A stretch of DNA of 64,000 bases, taken from Cinnamomum chago (taxonomy: Eukaryota > Streptophyta > Magnoliopsida > Laurales > Lauraceae). Positions 46,801-58,200 of the stretch are shown here, in pieces. The notes beneath the pieces were generated by a model that searched no databases, was not told where the DNA came from, and was given only the letters and a program-made list of their open reading frames with translations. The DNA lies in assembly GCA_038049695.1 (NCBI GenBank), contig CP142458.1:63521501-63585500 (forward strand). Direction: 5' to 3'. Position 1 is the stretch's first letter. The number at the start of each line of letters is the position of its first letter. Made by a program: the position numbers and the translations under genes.

Positions 46801-47960
46801 CTGCAAAAAGTCACTTTTCACAAAAAGATTTATCAGAGTACTAAGCCTCATAACGCACTTTTTCCTTGAGTATTTTGAAATTCTACTTTTGAGGATTTCA
46901 TTTGAAATTCTCCAAATGCTCCAAACAATATATCTCCAAAGGCTTGAAAACTAATCAGGCCATAAGAAAATAGCTAAACTATTTATACGCTTATAATGGT
47001 CTAGCTTTTGGGATTCATTTATAAAAGCCCTTCATAGCTCTAACCCATATCGAAGAGAGATTCTTTTATATAAAAAGAACCCTATATTCTCACAAAACCT
47101 AGAAAAGACCCTTCTATTTTGTGTTTTTACTAATACCCCTCTTTGATTGATAGTCAAATGGCTGAAAGAGTAATTACTTTCTTTTGACTCTCCATTTCTT
47201 TTTCTTTTCTTTTTTTTTGACATTTTTTCCATTGAGGAATTTCAAATTGGTCATCTCTTGCCATGTTTGGGAAAAAACTATACAAATACTATATATTATA
47301 TAATCTTTGGATAAAAATAATGGCCCAATATCTCTAAGCAATGTTTAGATAATCTCTAGACAAAACTATCATTTTATCTTCTAAAGTAAGGAATAATCCA
47401 TCCAAGCTTTTCTCAAGGGTAGATCTGTCAAAAACCAAAAAGAAAGAGAATAGTTAATTCTTTCTACAGTTTGAATGTGAGTCAAGAGGGGTTTTAGTAA
47501 GAACAAAAAATATAGAGGAATTTTATAGGTTTTCTGAAAATATACAAGCCATTTTGTAAAAACCTCTATTTGAGACTCATCTAAGTTTTTTAGACCCGTC
47601 AATTAATGGTGCAAGATTTGGCATTGATTAAATTTTAGTAATGCCCATGATTTGAACAACTTAAACCTAACTTGTAACCCCATAATTGCCATACCTTTAG
47701 GTGGGTCCATTCGAATATAGAAATAAGATAAAGATGGCAATGGGTCAGGTTAGGTTCGAGTGAAACATTATTTGTCTCTTACCCCGACCCAACCCGTGAT
47801 AGGTTTCGGACTTATATGATACATAATCTACCCTGTGACAGTACATGTCAGGTAGGTAGGATTTAATGCTGGTTGAGATTTTTATAATTCAAAGAAAAAT
47901 CTTTTATTCTCTTTTTGTTTTTTGGACACCCGAAGTTGGAATCCAAAAGAGGCCCACACT
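43870..47960. other. Intergenic DNA between the two host genes, no gene recognised
   Basis: Open frames here are short and match nothing I know. A roughly 80-bp duplication around 45053-45190 repeats atcatcacttaaaagaa. Three CACTGT-unrelated G-boxes (CACGTG at 45699, 45798 and 45966) cluster with further ACGT cores. The stretch 47730-47860 has ACCCG/GGGT words like the hAT MITEs but no ends that I can place. Confidence 0.5.
44562..44598. repeat. (CCAAGC)6 microsatellite
   Basis: About six hexamer units ccaagc are repeated in tandem. Confidence 0.9.
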
Positions 47961-47978
47961 CATGGAAAGAGAAGCCAA

Positions 47979-48557
47979 TAGGGCTGCCCAACCGGATTTC
48001 CGGTCCGGTTTTTGGATTTTCGATTTTTTTTTTTTTTCTTTCTTGAGCTTTTATGTTATTTTTTTCTGAGCAAAATTTTGATGAAATTGTTGGATCATTA
48101 GCAGTAATTAAGACATAATATGAGAGGGAAGAGTAACAGTGATTATTGGTCACTAGCAGAATTGGTCTAATATAATCACTGTTATTATACAATGTTTAAA
48201 TATAACCAAGGCAGCAGCTTGCGTAACAGTGATTAATATAATCACTGTTATTATAATCACTGTTACTCTTCCCTCCCATCACTAGCAGAATTGGTCTTAA
48301 TCACTGTTACTCTTCATCACTAGCAGAATTGGTTGTTTCTACAGTCAATAGACCCTTGGCAAGGGCACCATGGATCTGCTAAAACATCACACTCTATTTG
48401 ACATGACTTAGAAATTTTGTATTAAAAAAATATATAAATATATAATCCGGTCCGGTCCTGTCCAGACCGGTTTTTAAAAGGTCTGGACCGGACCGGACCG
48501 GATATAACCGGTTTTTCAAATCCGGTCCGGTCTGCGGTCCGGTTCTGTGCAGCCCTA
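47979..48557. mobile_element. hAT-type element (579 bp)
   Basis: A perfect 8-bp duplication gaagccaa (47971-47978, 48558-48565) flanks inverted ends TAGGGCTGCCCAACCGGA and TAGGGCTGCACAGAACCG (reverse complement). Both sub-ends repeat ccggtccgg words. The middle carries opposed copies of gtaacagtgatta (about 48134-48310). No transposase frame is present. Confidence 0.9.
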
Positions 48558-48683
48558 GAAGCCAACACAAGTGGGAAGAAGGGACCATACACATTGAAAG
48601 AGAAGCATGCCCGTGGATCCATTCCTAATTGTCACTTGTGGTAGTGAGACTTTTTGTGTAAAACTTACATAGTAATATATAAA

Positions 48684-49062
48684 GGGAAATATTCAAGTGA
48701 GAACTATTTCTCATATATTATATGGGAATTTTTTTGCGGGACCCAACTAGCAACCCATCCAAACCTAGCAACCAATAGGGAACCCCTTTATAGTCACTAA
48801 TCCCAAGGGTTGGCACACATCTGAATGGACTGAACCGTTGGATCGAGGGTTGAATAATTTTTTAAATATGAAGCCATTAAACTTGTGGGCCACGGACGAA
48901 GGGATTAGGGGCATGAGTTTGGGGTCAAACTCTATACTTGGGGTGGTCTCACGTAGATTTTTCAGTCCCCCCTTGTCCCATTCCCAAATGGGGCCCATAA
49001 TTGAGCCCCACAAAAAAGTTCTCACATAATATGTGAGAACAGTTCTCACCTGAATAATACCC
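48684..49062. mobile_element. Mutator-type MITE with long terminal inverted repeats
   Basis: A 9-bp duplication atatataaa (48675-48683, 49063-49071) flanks inverted repeats of about 50 bp. The left begins GGGAAATATTCAAGTGAGAA and the right, reverse-complemented, GGGTATTATTCAGGTGAGAA. The 9-bp target size and long TIRs fit the Mutator superfamily. The interior is non-coding. Confidence 0.88.
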
Positions 49063-49189
49063 ATATATAAATGAAAGAAAAATAGAGTGGGATGGGTCAT
49101 GCAAAATCAAAACTCAAATTCAACTTGAGTCGAAATCTAAAAATCCATACATGCTTAGAAACCTAACCAACCCAATGCGAAACTCATTT

Positions 49190-49316
49190 CTATGTTGAGG
49201 CTACTAGTGCTACCACCTTGGGGTCAAAGAGGTGTTTACTCGGCTTCTCTCTAGACCCGAAGGGATTAGTCCAGCCCAAAGGCTTGGGAACCCTTCGATA
49301 GCAAAAAAAAAAAAAC
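49190..49316 (+). mobile_element. SINE, 3' part (Au-like style)
   Basis: It contains gtgctaccaccttggggtca, then actcggcttctctctagacc, cgaagggattagtcc and gggaacccttcgatagc, and ends in an A13 tail (about 49303-49315). The same order of blocks occurs at 61955-62144. The tRNA-like head is not recognisable, so it is 5'-truncated or diverged. Confidence 0.6.
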
Positions 49317-50443
49317 TTGAACTCTTGCAACCACTAAGAAACAACCAGGGATGGGACTTGGGAGGATGTGTGTGTAATTTGACCTGTGTACATGAGGCAG
49401 GCCCAACAATCACTTTGATTAATGATCCTAAACTCCTAATTAATGGCCTCCAAAAGAATGTTTAAAATAGGTAAGGGGAATTACTGAAAATTATTCAAAT
49501 AATCATAGGATTTGCAGACGCCCCAGGCTGAACAATTTTTGCAAGGGCTGCTTTCGATCTACAATGAAGTTATTGGGCTCGGCTGTGCCTAAAAATTGAC
49601 CCAGCCCAACCCATTGACTCCCCTCACGGGCCCCATTATATGGATGAATTTTGAAGGCCCAGTCCAGGCACAAAAATAACTTACCTCCTTGTTGGACTGG
49701 GGCCCCATTGTGCCCAACTGGTCTGACCCAACAGTGGAGTAAAGTTTTTTTAGACCTGGAAGATGTGTGGCCCCATTGAAGAAAGTACCCATCTCTCCCT
49801 ACTTTTGTACATACAAAAAAAAAGAGGATGATTGCATTCATCTTCTCCAATAATAAATCTTATCTTAATCAATCCTAACCGTTGGCATCATCATACCACT
49901 ATTACATCATCAAGGTTCCAGGTTCTTTATTTATTTGCATGATCATGGCCCACCTTTGATCAAATTAATGATTTTATCACGATGATCATCCAAGCTGTAA
50001 AATCATGAGGTGTGATTTTATGTGATCTGTTCATTGTGTGTTTGTATCACTGGATCACTGAGATCACCTATTCCAATTCTCAACTGGTCCATTAGAAGAT
50101 GTGTGGCACCACTAATTAAACATAATGATTAATCTGATCGCGGACATCCTAATTGTATACAAACCATTGGATCATGTTAGTCATGTGAGAACATTCTAAT
50201 ATACAGTGATAATAAAACTCATCTAATGAGATATTGTGTGACATGTAGTTAAACTATATCAAGAATCTTGTTAAGTATTATATTATATTTTCACACTAAT
50301 ACATAATCATAAGTTACAACATATCATATTGGTCAAATCAGTTTTGAACTTTTAAATCATATGAGTGCCGACTATTAATTCTCAGGAATCAAATCGAATC
50401 GAATTCTAAGCAAAAAGATCTTGATATTTAATAATTTATAGTT

Positions 50444-50628
50444 GGGGAGGTTTCAAGTGCATCCATCCCTCACCATAGGGTGAGGGACACTTCTATAATT
50501 AGGCATTTTCAAGTACAAAAGTTACTTTTCAAGTACATAGGGTGAGGTACACTTCCTTGTCTTCATGTGCAAAAATGGGAAGTGTCTCTCACCCTATGGT
50601 GAGGGATAGATGCATTTGTAACTTTCCC
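50444..50628. mobile_element. Mutator-type MITE, 185 bp
   Basis: A perfect 9-bp duplication tttatagtt (50435-50443, 50629-50637) flanks near-perfect inverted repeats of about 48 bp. The left begins GGGGAGGTTTCAAGTGCATC and the right, reverse-complemented, GGGAAAGTTACAAATGCATC. Both contain CCCTCACC-at-AGGGTGAGGG palindromes. A single transcript would fold into a long hairpin. Confidence 0.92.
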
Positions 50629-50639
50629 TTTATAGTTAT

Positions 50640-52200
50640 CTCTAACACCATCCTGCAATCACATATTACTTTTATTGAAATGACCTGTGATTCTTAACAA
50701 GAATAATAAGCCCTTTACTCTATAAAAAAAATTATAAATAAGTAAATAAATAAAATAAACGGTAGATATCTGGCTGATGAGATCATCATGCACCGCCTTT
50801 TTGCGGTCCATCATTGTCGCAACTTGTTTCTTTTGAGTCGGTTGGTGCTAGTGGCCCACTAGTTCTAATCTATTATGATCTTTTCCATAAGCTTCCATTT
50901 ATACAACTTGATGAAGATGGCGAGATTATAGAGCTTAGAAAATTGGACGAATAAGAGAGGATGCTTGATTATTGAAAGAGAAAAAAAGGAACTAAAATAA
51001 AGTAATAGTGAGATCAACATTGCGAAAGCGGGACAATAGCATACGTCGTATGGCCCTTTCAACGAAAGGATAAAAAATAATAGATTTCCGCAAATAAATG
51101 TCCATTTTGACAACAACAACAAAAAAAAAAGAAAAAAAGAAGTGACAATTCCACTTTGCTAGTGGTCACTGTCTGTGTTTGTGGATTCATCGTTGTCGCA
51201 ACGCACTCTTTTTTAGCCCATTGATACCAGTCCAGAAGCTTTAAATTGGACAACCTGATAAAAACGACAATGTCATCAGGGCTTCTATGAGATGTTTCAC
51301 TTTTCTTGGAGAGGGAAAAAAAAACTGATGGTGCAATTATTACAAAAGCACAAGAGCCAGGACCATAGCCAGCAGAAATGCAAAGTCAACACTTTGGCAA
51401 CGGTTATGATACCATATCAACTTTTATAGGAAGGAATGCTTTTCATGAAATCACCAAAAATTTCAAGAGAGGGAATCCTCTTAATTTATACATGGTAAAA
51501 ACAAGATTAATCAAAACCACCAACAATAAAAACCAACCCAATCCATCTCTAAGAACCTACTAACAAACCTAACCTAAGTTTGTCTCTAACACTGATGACC
51601 CCTAAAAAGATGAAGTTACAATGTCCTTTTGCAATCTATGACTACAAAATTTCCCTTCCACACAAAAGATGACCCAGTATGCACTCATGTGTTCTGCCTA
51701 CAACTTAAAAGAACACTAGGCAACAAAGTAGGAACTTAGAATAAGTTCATTTGCTCAATCACAAATCCAAGATTTCCAGCCTAATAGAGATTCTCATCAT
51801 CATGCAGAGAGTTTGCATACCCAACTGGTATATCCACCTGGTATAAATAAATGAATTCTTAAAGAGTACATGAAATCTTACATGAATTGCTACAACATGT
51901 GGGAAAAAGAAAAGAAAAGAAAGAACGATCGTACAGACGTACAAAGTTCTCGATCACTGATCTACAACATTTTGTGGCCAGTATTTGGATCAGCAGGCAC
52001 AATGCCAACTTCAATGATCACCGTACTCCAATAACAGATTAATAACCTGAGGCCTGAGCTATTCCAATGACAGGTTAATAATCTGAGCTACTATCTGATT
52101 TGGATAATGGATACTGCTTCTTATAGTCATAAATCCTTTGAAGAGTATAAAACTGAAAGCAAGCTCCATACACGATTCAAAACCATTGTTATTCACTTCA
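50640..52200. other. Intergenic DNA and probable 3' end of the transporter gene
   Basis: No other gene is seen. The last 200-400 bp before 52204 should hold the minus-strand 3' untranslated region of the folate-biopterin transporter. I could not fix its end. Confidence 0.45.
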
Positions 52201-52204
52201 ACTG

Positions 52205-55200
52205 TCATTTGCCATTTTCAATCAGGGCAGCCATTTCAAGGTCGCTAACTTCGTGAATTTCTGCAGCTTCTGTTTTCTCCAACATCTCCATTGGAAGGAT
52301 GACTGAGTTCTGGTCACTTTTAGGCAGCAAAAACAGTAAAGCTAGCGGAAATAATCTCATTATGTTGCGTATCAAGATGGCCAGCCAGAGATTACTGAAT
52401 TCTGTGCGCGTAATCTTCAAGATATGGAGGAGGAGGCCACCACCCCATGATGAAGTGAGCAGGCCGGCATTATCGATAGACATTATCAAAGCAAAGAAAG
52501 TGCCTTCAATGCCTTTGGGGCAAAGCTTCGAGCTGAGAACAAGAAGAGGCAGCCATTTGATACGACCAATCATGTGATAGACACATCCATCAATTACAAT
52601 AAACAAGTAATCGGGCAAGCCGAGCTTCAGGTTTAAACGCAAGACCAAAACCAAATCCAGCATGCCTGATGCACCTAAAAGCAACTGAGCCCAGAAAAGC
52701 AAGTTACGGAACGGATAGTCCTTCAAAGCATTGTGGTAGAGAAGCACTCCAAGAAGAGAACCGGCAGCGCCAACGGAGAATATGAAACCAACTTTCTCCT
52801 GCATCATGTGAAAGGTACTATGAGACTATGGAAATCAGTTACAATTTTATTACTTTTTATGAGGAGAAACTACATATTTTTGGAAACTCTGTGCTGCCTA
52901 GTAGAACCTCTATGGGTCCTCACTGGTTTGAGCTTACATAGGCTCAAAAAGACATTCAACTGTGACGAGAGCTACATTCACCTCCCACAGAAAAATTGAT
53001 TGCTTAGCATCAACTTATCTATGCAGTAGTGCATTTGAGGGCTTGTTCTTGTACCATGAAATTCCAAAGGATTGCCACCATTTATACGGGGTGAGTGCAT
53101 TCCTCAAAATGTAATAAATGAGGTGTTAGGTCTCTGGTACAACCCTTGTGTGCACCCGTGGTGGAGTGATGCTCGGATGCCTTCCTAACACAACCAACAG
53201 ACCATAAAATCATTGTTGTGCCGTTTCCCATCACCATTGGTTTTGGGATAAATGGTAGCTCAATGGGGTCTGAGATCCTACAAGTGGTATCAGAGCATTG
53301 TAAGGTTGGGGGTTCGAGTCTCCTCTCGGGTGGTACTAGGGAGGGAGGGATTGTTAGGTCCCTGGTACAACCCTTGTGTGCACCCGTGGTGGAGTGATGC
53401 TCGAATGCCTTCCTAACACAACCAACTGACCATAAAATCATTGTTGTGCCGTTTCCCATCACCAATTAGTTTTAGGATAAGTGGTAGCTCAATGGGGTCT
53501 GAAATCCTACATGAGGATACCATGGCCATGTTTGGATCCTTGGAACCGGGTACCCAGCAATCAGTTTACTTGTAAATCTATTCACCTGCAACTTTGTTTA
53601 CCGACTCTCAGTTATAGCAAAGATCAAAACATCTGTCACAAGTAACTTAGTGTGTCCAAACCTATGATTTACACGTAAACTGAGTTACCTGCACTAGATT
53701 TTACAAAGATGAGAAGGGCCCATGAAGTTCTTATAGAAATTCCACTTCCATGGGAAGATCATTCGTGAGAAAGACTAGAATTCTCATGTGCATGGAATTC
53801 AAGGTAGAATCCCAACAATCAAGTGTTGAGGCATGCGAGGAATACTACGCAAGTGCAGTTGTGCAGCATGTTTTCAGTGTGTTTTTGCAAGATCTGTGTG
53901 TTATATGAAGTGAACCCCCACCAGGAAGACCGGCCACATACCCAAGCCAGTTCAATCATCAGGTTGGCAATGTAGACCATACATAACAATTAACCATGGA
54001 CCTTGGGCCTTTATTTTCTAACTGTAAATTTTCTTGCAATGAGTCCCACATGATCAATCTTCCTATTCTGGATCAGAAATTTTCACAATTCACAGTGGGC
54101 CCCACCTAATAAATGTCCCAGATCTTGCAGGCAAGCGCCATGCAAACACGTTGCTACAAACCCTAAATATATGTGTGATTTTCATAACTTCTGCATTCTT
54201 CTTAATTTATTGGGTGCACACAAATTAACCGTCTTAACTTTAATCATGAGTGTCAGTTTACTGGCTTTGGGTGGACAGAGGGAATCGACATAAATGTTAC
54301 AACATTGTCACAATCTGAGTGATATAAGAGATCTACTGGACTCCGGGCATACTATGCGAGATAACAGCCAAAGTAAAAGAAATGCTATATACCTGAGAAA
54401 AAGATGGACCCGCTTTAGGATCTGTGTACCAATAGAACATCCCTTCATTGATATTCAAGCTCAGTGCAAATGATATATACATAAACAAACATGGCCTCCA
54501 CACATCTGGACATTTTAGGGCTGTCCACATTGTTTGATTAGCATCCAGCATCTTCCGGTACACCTGAGCTCACAAGGTTAGCAGCTTTGTATGAGTAGAG
54601 AAGATTCTTTGATTATAACATAAGCTCAAAAGACTGTCAACAAATCTCACCTGACCATAGGAGACCTTTGGCATGCGGGGCTCATTTAGCACTATTCCTA
54701 CCAAAAAGACCAGCGCTGCTGGTACGCTAAGCAAGCCAAGCACACCCTGTCAGCAAAAACTAAAATATATAGTTCTGGCTAATTTTAAATTGCAAATTCT
54801 AAGAAATCTTTAATTAAACACTTCCGCATGTCAGTACATGAGCAAGAATATTCCAAGGTTTCCACCTTATATTTTACAGTTGCTGTCTAACTTTCAGTTT
54901 GATCGCCATCTCTACTCAAATATGACAAATATAGTGCCATGCAAATGCAGGTGGGAATGTTGCAAGGTAAGGGTTGATATCCACTGAATTTTTCAATTCT
55001 AAACGAGTCTTCATCTGCAACTTACTGTATTATAATATTTACTGGAACAACTTGGAGTGTTGCAGGTTCCACTGTGCATTTAGGTGGCACCACACTGTCA
55101 TAAAGAACATGGAAATGGTATTGAAAACCTAGAACATGGAAATGGTATTGAAAACCTATGTCTTTTTATATACTTTGACATAAAACTAAAAGTGAATACG

Positions 55201-58200
55201 AAAGGGAGCAGAAATAGGAAAAAAACTGATTGTAAATATTACTTCTGTTTAAATATTGCAATATTAAGCCTCCTCTCTGAACACAATTTTAGTGATGGGA
55301 ATATAATCTAACGAGCCAAACCAGTAGTACTCTATGAAATGTGGATACTTTAGAACAGGCAACTTATCCTTGTCAAATTGTATCATCATATATATTCAAT
55401 AATTCAATTTTATGTGCAAAATCCATGTCGTAGCCATATGCATGGCATGTCCCTAATGTATCCATGTTATCTAGGCATCATACACAGTACTTTGTACCAC
55501 AAGATTCTCATTTTTTTTAAATCTGTAAGCAACTCCAACTAGTGTATATATGATCAATTTTGTAGCGAGTTGGATGACAGCTAACCTGAGAGCCCAATAG
55601 GTGAACGAGCAAACCACTGACTGAGAACCCCAAAAGTGCTCCAATCGATGAACTAAATCCACACAAGCTTTGAATGTCAGCAGCGATTGTAGGTTGAGCT
55701 ATACTGTTTTCCGCAGCACAGGCATCAATGATCACATCTGATATAGCTACACCGGCACTTCCTGCTGTCATAAACAGCAAGGCAAACACAACGTGCAACT
55801 TATTGTGCAGTGACAGCACAAGCATAGAGATCACACCCACAAGTCCTGGAATTTTGGAGGAAGTAAACTTCTGGTTACAACTATGAAGATGTGATGACAA
55901 GAATATCGACTTCAGAAATGTAAAATAAGAAGAGCAGATCAGAGAGATGGAATGCCACTTAAGTAACATCTACATCTATGTAGATGTAAAATAAAAAGTC
56001 CAGATTAGAAAGAGAAATGCTTGAAGGCAAATGAAATCAACCAAAAGGAATAAGAGAACTGGGGTTTAGGCTTCAACTTCTATTCAAACAAGTGTCTGTG
56101 TTCAAGTTTTATGGTCATAATGTGCATGATTGAATAAATAAAGAATATGCTGTCAAGAATCACAGGTTTCATTGGTCATGATACGCTTAAAAGCTAAAAG
56201 TTTTAAGCTTCAGTGACATGAAACAATGTGAAGTTTCTTTTTTCCACGAAATGGCTAAAAAGTTTTTCATTTGAAAATAAAATAAAATAAAGTCATCTTC
56301 GTTTTAGAAAAAACATTTGAAAAAAATCATTTTGATTTTCTTTGGTATTAACAACATTGTGCATGTTATTGATGGAAAATGGAAATGCCTTAATCTTTCC
56401 CAATGAGGCATTTTGAAATTTTAATTTTATCATTTTTTACAATAAAACTTTAATTGTCATAACATGTATGAAATTACAAAAAAAAAAAAAAAAAAAAAAA
56501 GACTCAATACATATTTTACCGAGTACCAGAAAGAAGGATGAATGCGAAAGACAGGAGAAACATGAGACACCCGAATGAAAAGGGGCATCTCATTCTCATC
56601 TCACACAAGCACCCAAGGATCGACCCTTTGGTGGGTAGATAGTCCCACATGTACTATACCACTGACAAAAAATAAAATAAAATAAAATAAACAAGGACAG
56701 ATAATAACTTGCACTAACCGAAAAACCTAAGGAATCGTGTCCATACTCCATAGTTGGCCTAGCACGATATGCCACACAGCAGTGGACGTGAATTGGGAGA
56801 ACACGAAAAACTTCATGAGTGCATTTTTTCTTGAACAGGAAAACAATGTGTGTGTGAGTGTGTGTAAAACTGTAAATATATATAAAAAATACTAAGAATT
56901 CTCTGAAAGGAATGAGAAAGTAAGTTACATTCTCTTAGAATTATGAGCAAGAAACTCCCAACTTTCTTCAATTATTTCATATATGTTAAAATCTAGCTGT
57001 TGCATCACCATTATGAGGAAAACTATTCCTATTTTCTTCTTAGAATCAGGATCAATCCTGAGTTTCTCTATTTTCATATTTCAATCACTTTAAAATCTAG
57101 CTGTTGAGTCGCCATTATATGGCAGGCTCTTCCTATTTTCTAGGAAGAGCTTCTTCTTTTTCCAAATTGATGTCAGCTTAACTAGTTAGCTCTAAAATCT
57201 AGTTATCATATTACATGACTAAAAAAAAACACTATAACTCAAAATGAAGAGAGTAATTTTTTTTATTTAATAACCAATTTCCGATCATGTCGGGGCCTGG
57301 ACCTGTGTATGTTAAAAGCTGAAAGGTTTTAAGTCCAAGTCTTAAATCTTATAGAATGCTCAATAAGACTAAAAGAAGGATTTCAACCATAATTTATCTA
57401 CCAGATATAATGATTAGTACTCTTCAACCCAACACAATCATGGACAGGTTTGAATTTATATGAAAAGCTATACAGAAGTGTAAAGAACATGTCAGGCCGG
57501 GTCTAAAAAGGTTTACAACTAAATTCATTTCTTGTTAGAACCTCCTGAAGTAAAAGATAAGCCTTAAATGTATGTTAAAATCAAACAAGTGGAATGAGTC
57601 CAAGGCAACAAAAACTGATGAAGGAACAAGAGCATGAAAGAATAATTCTTATCGAGTCATATTGGAGAAAGATGAAAAGTAATCAAAAGTAAACTGATCC
57701 TCTCATAAAGGTGGTTAGGATTGTAGACAGAGTCAAAATCCTTGGCCATGCAATTGAAGGTCCCACACATAGAAGAATCCCACACGTGGCCGGATATCTG
57801 TGTGCCTTTCAGGCAATTGGAAGTCCCCAGAGATCTCCAATGTCTGGATGTCTGTGGAATACACAATTTTGGGCTCCCATCTCCCTTGTATAGACAATCC
57901 CAAGGAGTCATATTTTCTGGAGACTTCTCCACGAAATCCACATCCCCTAATCCTCCTAGGAGTCTATCTACGTAGGGATAAGATCCGATCTGCTAATTCT
58001 AGATTACTGCAGGTCCCTATCTTATCTCAACAGATCAAGTCTTCATCTTTGGGAGATGGTATCTCTTATAATGGCCTTCTGCCATCTGCTTGATTTGCCA
58101 TGGGAATCGTGGCATGTGGGCCACACAATCTCCTACAGTTTAGGGGTAAACTAGCTATAATAGAAGCCAACAAAAATAGGAAAAAATATTTACTATATAG

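Noticed and set aside
53082..53465. 127-codon open frame with an internal repeat
   Set aside because: The repeated protein segment is the TRIM terminal repeat read twice.
54651..54746. Suspected frameshift in transporter exon 3
   Set aside because: Rechecking the donor (GTGAGA after CAG at 54651) gives 96 bases and keeps the frame as SYGQ-VYRK.
57657..58093. Several overlapping frames on both strands
   Set aside because: They lie in the first intron of the transporter, with no conserved motif in any frame.
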